Source: Phytophthora hibernalis (taxonomy: Eukaryota; Oomycota; Peronosporomycetes; Peronosporales; Peronosporaceae). Taken from it: a stretch of 64,000 nt of DNA. The position numbers and the translations under genes are program-made. Where the stretch lies: the NCBI GenBank assembly GCA_012656075.1, contig JAAKBF010000056.1:558001-622000 (forward strand), in the 5' to 3' direction. Within the stretch, counting starts at the first letter, position 1; every line of letters begins with the position of its first letter. Shown piece by piece: positions 11,150 through 21,032 of the stretch. The notes under the pieces are model-generated. The model searched no databases and was not told the DNA's origin. It saw only the letters and a list, made by a program, of their open reading frames with translations.

Positions 11150-11590
11150 TTGCTTGTAGAAGACCAAAGCTTTCTTGTTCACCACAGACCCCATTTGCGT
11201 GGCTTGGAGGCCGATCGGCGTTGCACCAGTCTTGTACAATTCCATGGCCTTGGAATCGATGTACTTATCCAGCCGTTTGATCACAGCATCACCCATACTC
11301 TTTGATCGTTTTCCCACTGCTGTTTTCATTCCATTAAAAGTGTTTGAGATCGAGAACGCTCTTTCTTCAGACTCGTCGTCGACATCCTCCTCGTCGTCGT
11401 CTTTGGCATCGTCGTTATCCCAAGATCTTAGGCGTCTGTTACCATCGGCAGGAGATAGTGCACGGGCTGTCGTCGCAGGGGCTTCGATTGATCCCGTCGT
11501 GTCGGCGTTTATAATCTTGGACGAAGCTGCGTTGGTGCTTGCGAAGAGGGTGACTAAAGTCACGAGCAAAACCCACAACAACAGACGCAT
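11102..11590 (-). CDS. RXLR-EER secreted effector 3, intact
   Basis: A single-exon 162-residue protein. Residues 1-21 form a signal peptide (MRLLLWVLLVTLVTLFAST, then Ala-Ala). RRLR is at 52-55, followed by a strongly acidic stretch and EER at 75-77. This spacing is standard for oomycete RXLR effectors, which are secreted at haustoria and act inside host cells. The C-terminal ~85 residues are Lys-rich and helical, ending FYKQWYDKNVAAGVIKALD, with conserved Trp and Tyr but no clear full WY fold. The start is fixed by the signal peptide and by an Inr about 60 bp upstream. It is the only uninterrupted member of the local family. Host target unknown. Confidence 0.9.
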   Translation of the reverse strand: MRLLLWVLLVTLVTLFASTNAASSKIINADTTGSIEAPATTARALSPADGNRRLRSWDNDDAKDDDEEDVDDESEERAFSISNTFNGMKTAVGKRSKSMGDAVIKRLDKYIDSKAMELYKTGATPIGLQATQMGSVVNKKALVFYKQWYDKNVAAGVIKALD

Positions 11591-11645
11591 GACTGTAGTT
11601 GAAAGTGTACGAAAAGTTGGTCGAAGCGTGTTGGTTCGGGAGAGC

Positions 11646-11662
11646 CGATTGAGAAATGATCC
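11646..11662 (-). promoter_or_regulatory. Oomycete Inr-like core promoter of effector 3
   Basis: The minus strand reads GATCATTTCTCAATCGG, the same element as in effectors 1 and 2, about 60 bp upstream of the ATG. Roughly 85 bp around it is conserved among the three loci. Confidence 0.65.
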
Positions 11663-11865
11663 TATCCATGCTGGTCTCGATCAAGAGCAGACATCCTGAG
11701 GTAGGAGTCAAAACGGCGGAGACGAGCTCCTTCAAAGTACTGTAGGAACGCAGCGGCTACCTTTGCTGAGCGCAGTGGAGCAAAGCCCATGATATTAAAT
11801 ATACCGGTAATAATAGGTGATGGAGTCCGTCTTCCGTCCAGTGGATGTGGACGGTCCACATACAG

Positions 11866-11892
11866 TACTGTACATGAATTGTACAGTACTTG
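11866..11892. repeat. Short hairpin, arms AGTACTGTACA
   Basis: Arms AGTACTGTACA and TGTACAGTACT flank a 5-base loop. A GTGGAC/GTCCAC pair lies just upstream. Function unknown. Confidence 0.6.
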
Positions 11893-12092
11893 TAGACATG
11901 TACAGAGAACCCTGGCCAACTTAATACCTCTGTTGTCTAATATCCTGGTGTACTTAATCACTTATCGATCCACCGACTCGGTAGTCAGGCTTAACTAAGG
12001 GCTTAATTAATACCTGTCAAACTTCAAACTTAATGCTCGATGGGGATTTTTGAATACATTTGTTAATGAAAAGTATACACTATCATACTTGT

Positions 12093-12281
12093 TCAGCTCC
12101 AAATATTACATACTAAAAGGCTTCGGGTCGATGTCTGCTCCCACGCCGCTTCCTGCTCCTCACGTTGCTGTTTCCGCAGCCGCTCCTGCAGCGTCCGAAG
12201 GCCTGTCAAAACCTTCGTTTCCACATCGGGGTGTACATCGTGCCAACAGGACTTCATCCACCGTTTTGCTGTATACTTCAT
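12093..12281 (-). other. Unrecognised coding-like fragment
   Basis: A 62-codon frame whose first ~50 residues (CWHDVHPDVETKVLTGLRTL, then an Arg/Gln/Glu-rich helix) look protein-like in composition. No start context, partner exon or family is recognised. It may be the end of a dead transposon protein. Confidence 0.25.
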
Positions 12282-12605
12282 GGGGCTCCCTCTACTATCT
12301 AATAGCCCTGTTATACTTAATAGGAAGTGCGTCCACGGGTGGTATTAAGTTGGCCAGGGTTCTGTACAGTACCGGCAGATTCATTGGTCCTTGTTTTCTA
12401 CATGTACCATAATGTCAATCACCTCCTACGCATGCCGCATTGCATCATCATCAGCGCACATCAACAATGTACATCCCAACATTCAGGTAAATCACAATCG
12501 ATACCGGCAGTTTGCATCGTCGATGTACAACATCAACAATATACATCATTGATGTTCATGTATCATCGATATTCATCATCGATGCACATCACCATCAAGG
12601 CAGCG

Positions 12606-12652
12606 TTTGTTTGTTTTTGCACTGAAAAGATTTCAGTGCAAAAAAACAAACA
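12606..12652. repeat. Hairpin, arms GTTTGTTTTTGCACTGAAA
   Basis: Nearly perfect arms of about 20 bp flank a 3-4 base loop (GTTTGTTTTTGCACTGAAA / TTTCAGTGCAAAAAAACAAAC). The T/A run differs by about two bases between arms. It would form a strong stem if transcribed. Confidence 0.65.
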
Positions 12653-12847
12653 GTGAAAGCTATGCACGTGGCGCTCTTCAGCACTGCTGAACTGCAGAAC
12701 CTGCAAACGGTCAGTCGTTGCATCAAACCTTAGGCTGAAGTGCAACGAGCGAAAACTGCTTCAAACACTGATACATGTATATGTCTGGTCTCCTCAAACT
12801 CCGCTGGTGAGTGCGAGACTACGAACACAAAAGACACGATGCTATTA

Positions 12848-13009
12848 CAGAGTTCCCCGGCAAAAGGAGAAAGGTGGGACCAATAAATTCTTCCAGGTTA
12901 AAAGATTTGCAAGCAGATTTGTATTACGGTAGAGCAAGCTTTGTGAAAAATGTACTAATTTTGCAAGGTAAATAACTGATTACGGTTCTCCCTTTGCCGG
13001 GGAACTCTG
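12848..13009 (+). mobile_element. MITE copy A, ~162 bp
   Basis: Terminal inverted repeats begin CAGAGTTCCCCGGCAAA and extend about 24 bp. TA precedes the left end; the right flank is GA, so one side of the target duplication is lost. There is no coding capacity. Copies B (14374-14530, inverted) and C (60417-60579) share the interior. Confidence 0.85.
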
Positions 13010-13235
13010 GACATGTATTAATACTCGACGGTGTCGATTCGACACGTATCTCCCATCTTTGGTTCTATCAGCCTGGCTTCAGCAAAGCACAAGATGCAGG
13101 CTTACGCTCACCCTCACATGGCCAGGTGAAGGAACAGATTAAGTATTACTACAGTTGTAATAGCGACCACCAGTCAACCCCTGTCAGTTTACAAATCGCA
13201 TCGAACGGCAGACATTTCTTGTGTTACTATAAACC

Positions 13236-13998
13236 ATGGGATTTCGTCGCGTTATATTGGTTACAGTCTTTGCCCTCTTCGCTTGTGGTGATCTCGCTGG
13301 TGCCGCGGAAACCAAGATCAAGCCCTCAACAGTGAATTCGGCTGACGCTCTCACTCGTAGCTCCTCAATTGTCGTGAGAGGCAGATCGTTACGAGTCGGA
13401 CAAACAACAGACGCGGGAGACGACGACTTCGAGGAGAGGGTGAATTTGTTGACAAAGTTTCCAAGCCTGTGAAGCTACAGTTGTGGCGATGGACAGGCAA
13501 ATCAGACGACTATCTCAAAACTGTGCTGGGAATGAAGACCTTGTCGGGAGCAGCGCTTAAAGCCCATCCGAACTACAATACGTACCTGAAATTCCAAGTG
13601 AACAAGTGGTACCGAACCGAGAAGCTTTCTACGTATGGTGTCTGGGAGCGTTTGAAGCTGAATGATATTCCTGCTAAAACGCTTCGCAATACCGATGAGT
13701 ACAGGGCCTACGCCCGCTATGTGAACATCTTTGACAGAAATGCTGTGCGAGCAATCAAGGCCCTTCGCAAGACGCCCCGCTAGCGAGAAGTGAGGCGTCA
13801 AAGCGGGAGATGTTGGAGAGAGCGTGGATTTGGGGGCTGACCGGAAAATCCGACCAGTTCGTTTTGAAAGCGCTGGGATTGAACATATTTACAACGAAGG
13901 AGATGGCACTCTACGCGAAATTCGAATACTCCGTGTACCAGAACTATCTGTCGGCGAGACTTCACACGATGGCTCTCAGAGCCTCTCAACCAGTTTAA
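13236..13998 (+). pseudogene. RXLR-type effector 4 with (L)WY-like modules, two frame breaks
   Basis: From ATG 13236 there is a signal peptide (MGFRRVILVTVFALFACGD, then Leu-Ala-Gly-Ala-Ala), an RSLR at residues 50-53 and an acidic DDDFEER, then a stop at 13472. The next module begins in another frame only a few bases earlier (QLWRWTGKSDDYLKTVLGM) and runs to 13783. A second similar module (WGLTGKSDQFVLKALGL) follows at 13810-13998 in a third frame. The repeated Trp...GKSD...Leu pattern resembles the WY/LWY fold of Phytophthora effectors. The first break sits at a short A run near 13462. Unrelated in sequence to effectors 1-3. Confidence 0.75.
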
Positions 13999-13999
13999 A

Positions 14000-14373
14000 A
14001 CCTATAGGCTAAAGCGACTCGTCGCCGCTGCATCGAGGGTGAAGGTGCTAAAGGCAGCATCTGTCCTACAAATTGTGTTCGACAAAATTACCACGCCGAG
14101 GAATATACTTCGAAGTATGCGTCAGTGCAGCTCAAACATCTTACTACTAATATCAGTCTTACTACTACTATCAGGCTCAGAGCACATTTGTCCTGTACCT
14201 ATCCGACTACCGGTAGAGATTAAAACGCTTGTTATTATAGCCCGACTGGTGACGCGGGCTCCAGGATAAATATTAATACTTCTATAGTACTACGTACATG
14301 TAGTACTTCGAAGTACCGGTACACGTACTTCTCAGAGCATCTCTAACGGTACAGTACCGGTATAATATTAATA
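14000..14373. other. Palindrome-rich spacer
   Basis: No gene. It contains several perfect short palindromes, including GTACTTCGAAGTAC and GTACTACGTACATGTAGTAC near 14297-14325, and repeated ACCGGT words. Confidence 0.45.
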
Positions 14374-14530
14374 CAGAGTTCCCCGGCAAATGGAGAACCG
14401 TAATCAGTTATTTACCTTGCAGAACTAGTACATTTGTCACAAAGCCTTGCTCAACCGCAATACAAATCAGTTTGCAAATCGTTTAACCTGGAAGAATTTG
14501 TTGGTCCCACCTTTCTCCCTTTGCCTGGGA
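14374..14530 (-). mobile_element. MITE copy B, inverted and right-truncated
   Basis: It starts TA-CAGAGTTCCCCGGCAAA and then reads as the reverse complement of copies A and C. The far end decays at TTTGCCTGGGAAA, without a proper terminus. It abuts the integrase-like fragment and the right inverted-repeat arm. Confidence 0.8.
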
Positions 14531-14559
14531 AAAGTAGTGCAAAGCACAAAAGTGATAGG

Positions 14560-14990
14560 GCTACCGGTAGGCTTACCGGTATTATTAATAATAATGCGCA
14601 TGTGTACTTTCGACGCATGACACCTGTTGAGTTCAATCGCGTGAACATTTCGATTACATGTATTAAATACCAATCCGACTCGGAGATTCCGAGATGATCT
14701 GGCCAAATGTCGATTACAATGAGATCCAGAGTCTCCTGTCGTGATGGGATGAGCTTGATGAGCTTGAGATGGGATGTTTGGATTGTCTTACTTTGTCTCC
14801 GTAGAGTCTCCGTTAGAAGCGCATCATTTACTGAGCAAAGTTTCTCCACCTCAGCAGCGTAGATGAGGCCGCAGCCGTAGAAATCGAAGAGCTGCACGAT
14901 CATCGAGCGCTGGCAAAGAGTGCACTGATCTCCTCCATGGAAACTGGCCGTCCTCGACGAGGCCACGCTGCCGAAAGTATTCCAGGCCAA
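14560..14990 (-). pseudogene. Retroelement integrase-like fragment
   Basis: The minus-strand frame contains CTLCQRS, a possible end of an H2C2 zinc site, and about 85 residues later DLIVIDIWPDHL...YLIHVIEMFTRLNSTGV. The latter resembles the first strand and catalytic Asp region of retroelement integrases (hydrophobic-Asp...Asp/Glu-Met-Phe-Thr-Arg). Nothing upstream or downstream completes the domain. Half of it is duplicated, inverted, at 9136-9363. Confidence 0.45.
14572..14799 (-). repeat. 228-bp inverted repeat, right arm
   Basis: Reverse complement of 9136-9363 with no difference seen by eye. The pair encloses about 5.2 kb containing effectors 2, 3 and 4. Confidence 0.9.
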
Positions 14991-14999
14991 ACCAAAACA

Positions 15000-16520
15000 T
15001 TTGCGTTAGAATGTCAAAGTTGGTTTCACTGTTATAATATAGGCAGCCTCAATTGCGCGTCAATATTACTGTACCGGTATTCAATGCCTAAAAATGAACC
15101 ACTTCCCACAGAATTTATCGCATCGATTTCATGTATAAATGTAAAGAAAATGGACCCTTTTAAACACTTTTGGCTGCGATAGATCTCGCACCTGTCGGGG
15201 TACCCCGACAGATTTCTAGGCTGCCTAGATCGTGTCTAAAAGCAAATGCACTTGGTTTTACTATGGTGCCCGCAACGTTGGTGATCTAGCCTGAATTTAT
15301 ACACACACAAACAACGGTTTGTACGCGATCTGTACCGGTACAGGCGACGTTTTGACTGAAAATCTGAAAATGCTACGGGAATCGGTCCACTATGTATCTA
15401 CCCACAAATACCGGAAATGCGAAGTGAGAATCAAAGAGCTGAAAAATTATGGTGTCAGCACAACATTGGGCGGTGCGTGTATCGAGCATTTAGAAACTAC
15501 CAAAATATAGCCGGTTTACCGGTACCGTACGTCTACGGGTAGTCACCTTTCACCTGTTTACGAGCGCCGCCTTAGTTGGTTTAGTTGGTTGGAGACAATC
15601 ACGTTTACGGATGACCACCGAAGTGGTTTGGACGCAATCACGGGTGCCTCGGTGTAAATGAGAGCAATTAATAGGTTAACCTCATTTGTCAAAACGCAAG
15701 TACCGGTAGGTATTTTCGCCTACTTACAATGTAGTACTTCAGTACGGTAGTTGATTACCGGTATGAACCAACGATTTTAATCGTCTTTTCTTTAAAAAGA
15801 AAAGAACTCCGATGGGGTCTCGGATAAGAATTATCGAAAAATACATTGACATGCAAAATGGACTTCAGGCAACCACGAATTCTGCTCTTTGTCACACATT
15901 GGCCGCAACAAGCCTTCGGGTTATGTGGGCAACAAGGCATCTTGGAGAGCGCACACAAGCCGAGCGTCGTACGCAAATACACTTATAGGGACTTTTTAAA
16001 AGTGAAGCCTACTTTGCCGTGCTTTCTACTGTGCGCTTAGTGCACACTCTGGTAGAGTGCTTTCTACCAGCACTCCTTCTCATGTGTATACCGCTGGTTG
16101 GCCTAGTTGAAGGCCGACTGTGCCTGAGATGGCCGATTTCCTGGACTCAAGGCCGCAGCGTCTTCGTCACCGGTACAGTTAGTTATCTGACTCTCGCCGG
16201 CAACGGTGCTTTCGATAATACTCTGCCGATGAACTCAGTGCCCGTTCGGCAATATCTAGCTAGGACTTGCGCGTCAACGATTTGCAAACAAATTAATCAT
16301 AAAAAGAATCTTATTTGGAATGCCAGATTTTTGAAAAACCTCCTTATTAGTACAGTTTGCGGTTTCTCGCAACTACATGTACTCCAGAGGAGTACACCTC
16401 TAGATGCCAACACGACAGTTCAAAAAGATAAACCTCGACAAAAAATAGATTTTTTTCTAAAACAAATGTCTCCAAACCAAAGTGGTTGACTGCACACCAA
16501 AATGAATTAAATACCATACT
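15000..16520. other. Gene-poor stretch with unassigned open frames
   Basis: A coding-like stretch at about 15830-16000 (IIEKYIDMQNGLQ in one frame) and a 156-codon frame at 16019-16489 are open, but neither matches a family I know. ACCGGT palindromes are frequent. A small direct repeat TTAGTTGGT occurs near 15573. It could be relics of another transposon. Confidence 0.3.
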
Positions 16521-16523
16521 TCA

Positions 16524-17832
16524 TCATTTCGCGGCGGTAACAGCGTGTGCACAATGCAACGCCATCTTGTTGACGAGCCGAATGTCCATGCGCTGCATTG
16601 AACCATCAGCTGCCTTCTCTAATAGCTGCATTCTCCGCTCTCCCATCTGACTGTAGGGAATGTTAAGCATCTCGTCGTGACCAAGGGCCAGATAGCGCTT
16701 GATTGCTGCCTTTAGAACGCTAAAGAAACCTAAGAAACAGGTAGACGCCTTTAGAAATCACACTGCACTGTAAATGACAGGATAACTTACCTTCTATCGG
16801 GTTGCACATCGGAGAGTACCGCGCCAGGCGAAGAAGCACCAGATCGTCACGCTCACGTATGAGATCTTCTGTCAGGCTATGAGCGGGCTCGTTGTCGAAC
16901 ATAACCACAGGTTTCCCCGAAAAGTTAGCTTGGTACATCTCGTGGGCCTGAGCAGCATCGTACACGTCGTCGACAAACGCGGCGTTGACCTTCGTCCGGA
17001 TTCGCCCGCGCTGCTTGGCATATTGTAGCAGTCCCACCTCTGTGGAGACTGCACACTGCAACTGCAGGTTGTCGCCTTTGCTCGGAGGTAGCTTTAGGAC
17101 AGCCCGCTCGCCTCTTTTGCTCTTCCTTTCGATCTTTGCAGTAACGATTGAAGTTCGTTTCATCATAATATACGATGAAAGCTCTCTGGCTCATATGCTT
17201 CAGAAGGGTGCCCGCAAATGTCATTCGCTTGCCAATGTTAGTAGCATTAATACAGCTCGATGGCTCAACTCGGACCTATAATAATAATAAAATATTCAAA
17301 GTTAAAACAAACATGCACATGGTCGTACGCGGCAAAAATATTATTGTCGCATTCCTGCTTGGTCGTATACAGCTTACAGCACAGCTTTGAATGATAAGCG
17401 ATTTGCTAATGGTCACCCCAAACTCAAGCCAAACCATGTCCTTCATCTACTGGAGCGTGAACAGGCAATTCTCTTCGAGATAGCCTTCTCGCGCCTCCTT
17501 TATCTCTGGCGTACACTTCACATTAGATGCTCGGATGCCCCCGCGTTGCTTTACTGCAGGGGTGCCGCGCTCCACGATGCGGCGCGCAGTTGTTCGAGGA
17601 TGGTGTTGTTTTGCGCCACCAGCATCATGTCCCCTCCTTCGCGGAACGCGTCCAGCACACGGGTGCGAGCAGCGAGGGTATGCTTGGGCTCGGTCGGAAT
17701 GGGGCTTCAGTAGCAAGTTGGTAAATGAGCAGGAATCATGCGTCTTGTTTTGCGCGTTTGCGCAATGCGCGCGAGCCACTCGCCTCCAGTCATTATCTTC
17801 TTGTCCGTTGTGAGATTGTGGTGCAGCCACAT
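16524..17832 (-). pseudogene. Tc1-like DDE transposase relic
   Basis: The minus strand shows a degenerate HTH N-terminus (about 17832-17450), then YYDETNFN (first catalytic acid). A frame shift near 17160 follows, then SKRGERAVLKLPPSKG, VVMFDNEPAH (second Asp) and YSPMCNPIEG (third, Glu). A GT-AG intron (about 16710-16790) joins a last exon ending at 16524 (MALHCAHAVTAAK, stop). These are DDE_3 (Tc1/IS630) hallmarks. The N-terminal third is badly decayed. I did not find clear inverted repeats at the edges. Confidence 0.75.
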
Positions 17833-18534
17833 TGATTTTTTCTAGATGCTCAAAATTTATTGAAATGTTTCTGGTACGTCAGTTACGTCACACCACATTG
17901 AAGATCGCTGTCGTCATATAGCCCTGGAAAGGTGTAGAGTCATACACCCACTCCATCAAACTTGTTGAGGAAACAAGTGAACGGGATGTGCTTCTCATCA
18001 ACAATTTGAGCTACTGTTAGCAAAGGTGAGAATGGTAGCCGCATCCCCGCTAAGTTCACGGATACTTCCACCTGAAATTTTGATTAACGATGACGGAATT
18101 ACAGTCATTTCCCCGAAAGGACATTTGAAAAGCAGCGAGCTGTCGATATGGTTAACAATTGACATTTCATCCTTTGGTCATACTTCTATCGAAGCACATG
18201 TATGAGTTATTACGTCCAGGGAAGCCAACATGTGGGTATTGTGTGTCAGAAGACTTCAAATCTGTAAGTACTTCACAAGGTAATAGGGCCCATCAGTGGT
18301 ATTTCTGTTTAAAAAGTAGATCATTACAAAATGATATTGCAGTACCCAGCCGTATCCGATAGTCCGCTCTATATACTGCACATACACATGAATACCGTAC
18401 ATCAATCTACTATTAATACATTGGGATCGTCTGGGAATTACAGTTGGGCTGCGCGTAGGCTATCCCAGTGGGATAGCAGATCCAACTCAAGTACATGTAT
18501 ATTGTTTGAAACGGCAATCCTAGTTGTCTTAATA
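17833..18534. other. Spacer between two DNA transposons
   Basis: No gene or repeat recognised; short frames only. Confidence 0.4.
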
Positions 18535-20087
18535 CAGTGTCGGCAATATTTATACGAACGACACATTTTTTCGATTTTTGTCCACTAAAATGCGCTAAAA
18601 GACTGTAATTTGGCCAATCACTGCAACACGCAAAGATCGATCGATTGGTGGTCTCCATTTCGAAATCGGCGCTGAGATGACCAAGCTACAGAAAAACGTC
18701 TTACGGGGTGGCAAAAAGTAAAAGAACGGAGATGTATATTGCGTTTTTAGATCCTAGCGGCGTTGTTTAACATTGGCGTGGTGTTATTTACGTTTACAGG
18801 TGTTCTATCGATTGATCATCATACTGTCAGTTTCAGCGAGCTTGTGTGGTGATGCCGAGAGGTGCTAGCTTTACAGAATTTGAGCAGGGGCAGATGCTCG
18901 CCCTGCGTGACAACAACTGGAGCTTTCAGGCCATCGCGACACACTTGAAACGATCCAAATCTGGTGTGTATCAATTCCTACGCAACCCAGACAGCTACAT
19001 CGCAACACCGCGGTCTGGAAGACCCTCAAAGATGACGGCTACGATGTCCCGTCGCATGTTGCGAGCGGCCCACACGGATAAATACAGCTCCTTGCATCTT
19101 CAAGACATGCTGGAGTTGCCCATTAAGGCCCGTCGTGTTCGTGGGATTCTGCACGACACACCCACGTTAAAAAAAGAAGCGGAAGAAGCAGCCCGCGCTC
19201 ACCCCCGTGCACAAACTTGCCCGAGTGGATTGGGCGTTTACGAGGGCCAGGTGGACAGAAGTATGGAAGTGTGTGGTGTTTAGCGACGAGAAGAAGTTCA
19301 ATTTGGATGGTCCTGATGGCTTCCAGTATTACTGGCACGACTTGCGTACCGAAGAACAGGTATACTCGAAGCGTCACTCAGGTGGAGGATCCGTAATGGT
19401 TTGGGGCGGGTTTTCCTCGCGCGGGAAGACGAAGCTTGCGATTCTAACTGGCACACAGGACAGCGTGAAGTACGTGAGTACGTTGGATACGTATCTCGTG
19501 CCATTTGTGAGCACAAACCACCCCCGGGCCTGTATTTTCCAGCAAGATAACTGCTCCATTCACACATCGAGGTACACCCAGGCATGGCTTGATGAGCAAG
19601 ATTTCGATGTTCTACCGTGGCCTGCGCTGTCTCCCGACTTGAACCCGATCGAGAACGTGTGGGGAAGCTCGCTAGGCTCGTCTACCCTGGCGGGAGGCAG
19701 TACGAGTCGAAGGAAGAGCTCAAGAAAGGTATTCTTAAAGCTTGGGATCAAATCAAGCAGCCGTACCTCGACAACCTCATCAATTCGATGCCTGAACGGT
19801 GCGCTACTGTCCTCAAGGACAACGGTAAGAAGACAGACTACTAGTGGAATTAAACAACATCGCTAGGATCTAAAAAACGCAATATACACCTCCGTTCTTA
19901 TACTTTTGCCACCCCGTAAGGCGTTTTTCTGTAGCTTGGTCGGTTCGGCGCCGATTTCGAAATGGAGACCACCAATCGATCGGGCTTTGCGTGTTGCAGT
20001 GATTGGTCAAATTACAGCCAATTTAGCGCAGTTTAGTGGACAAAAATTGAAAAAATGTGTCGTTCGTAAAAAATATTGCCGGCACTG
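18535..20087. mobile_element. Tc1/mariner element with long (236-bp) terminal inverted repeats
   Basis: Left repeat 18535-18770 and right repeat 19851-20087 are inverted copies with scattered differences. Both outer ends read CAGTG(T/C)CGGCAATATT and both abut TA (18533-18534, 20088-20089). Length 1553 bp. Repeats above 200 bp are much longer than the 20-30 bp of most mariners and recall the IR/DR type of Tc1 element. The transposase inside is frame-broken. Confidence 0.9.
18852..19844 (+). pseudogene. Tc1-type (DD34E) transposase, two frame breaks
   Basis: From ATG 18852: an HTH region (FQAIATHLKRSKSGVYQFL), a GRPSK linker, then a break at an A-run near 19170-19200. It continues with VFSDEKKFNLDGPDG (first Asp), ACIFQQDNCSIHTS (second Asp) and LSPDLNPIENVW (Glu). 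Second Asp to Glu spans 34 residues, so the triad is DD34E, the Tc1 signature. A second break near 19660 precedes the C-terminus (ending DNGKKTDY). All catalytic residues are present, so loss of function here is due only to the two shifts. Confidence 0.85.
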
Positions 20088-20089
20088 TA

Positions 20090-21032
20090 CATGTAATAGC
20101 GATTCGTTATCCATACACTCGTCAGCCCGGCGTGGCAGCGATCGACACGAAATTCGCCAGTTCGGCATCCGCCAGGACTAGGAATCCAAACAGGTAATGC
20201 AACCGCGTGAATCAAGCTCAATAACAATCCTCACATTCCGTCTCTTGTCCTGTCCAGGGCACCCGAAAATGCAATTCTTAGATTAATATTCCTTAGGAAC
20301 AGACAAGAATTAATAAATGAATTATTAAAATGATTCATGCCCACCTCAATGGGACCCTGTATCAGCGACTTTGAGTCCGTTATGCGTGAGTTTGATGAAA
20401 AAGAACTAAAGTAGATCAAGAGAACCCCAAGTGGACGTGCTACGAAGAAGAATGACCGCTTACCGATAACCTAGACGTGCATGCGTCAATTCACTTAAAT
20501 GTTTGGTAAAAGTATAAATGAAAATATTTTTCAAACATGTGGAGCTCTCAGAGCTAAAATACGTGTTAAATTCTGTTTATCCAAGTCTTTTCAGGAGAAA
20601 ATGAATCTAATACCTCGAACGAGTGAAGTTGATCTCCGTCGATGCTTAAAAATCACTTTTAGATCTTGACAAAGCGGTTGCGTGGTGTATTTTACTTGAA
20701 GTACGTAGGCAAATAGTTGCGACTGATTAGGGTGAACGGTGTAAACTAAGAATTCCAGCTTCGATTCACGTGGAAAGTATCATCCTCGAACTGGGATCGA
20801 TTTTATAACGAATTCTGTGCCATTGTTTGTCTGTGTTGAGGTGATCTTGAAAATCCAAGCATGTCGATTCATACATGTACCGGCAGTGCCGTACGCAATG
20901 TAAGATTGGCACGTGTCCAAGTCTAATTTCTAAAGCGGAACAGCACAGCAACACGTTTAAAATGCCCTCGCATTTTGAATTAGTGTTCACGAAGTGTGTT
21001 GCTATATTAGCACGTAGGCAGCTACCGGTAGA
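20090..21032. other. Border between repeat-rich and gene-dense DNA
   Basis: No gene seen. Base composition changes from AT-rich to the GC-rich coding DNA that begins with the GH5 gene. Short frames carry no known motif. Confidence 0.4.

Larger units (their letters stand above)
11663..12847. other. Gene-free spacer with foldbacks and CATC-rich repeats
   Basis: It holds hairpins at 11866-11892 and 12606-12652, a degenerate ATC/CAT-rich tract at about 12460-12590, and a short coding-like fragment (12093-12281). No complete gene is visible. Confidence 0.45.

Noticed and set aside
12460..12590. CATC-rich tract as a CRISPR-like or regular tandem array
   Set aside because: The units are irregular in length and spacing; it is a degenerate simple repeat in a eukaryotic genome.
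16019..16489. 156-codon frame with hydrophobic start, possible secreted protein
   Set aside because: No RXLR or other effector motif, no Inr, and surroundings of transposon debris; hydrophobicity alone is not enough.
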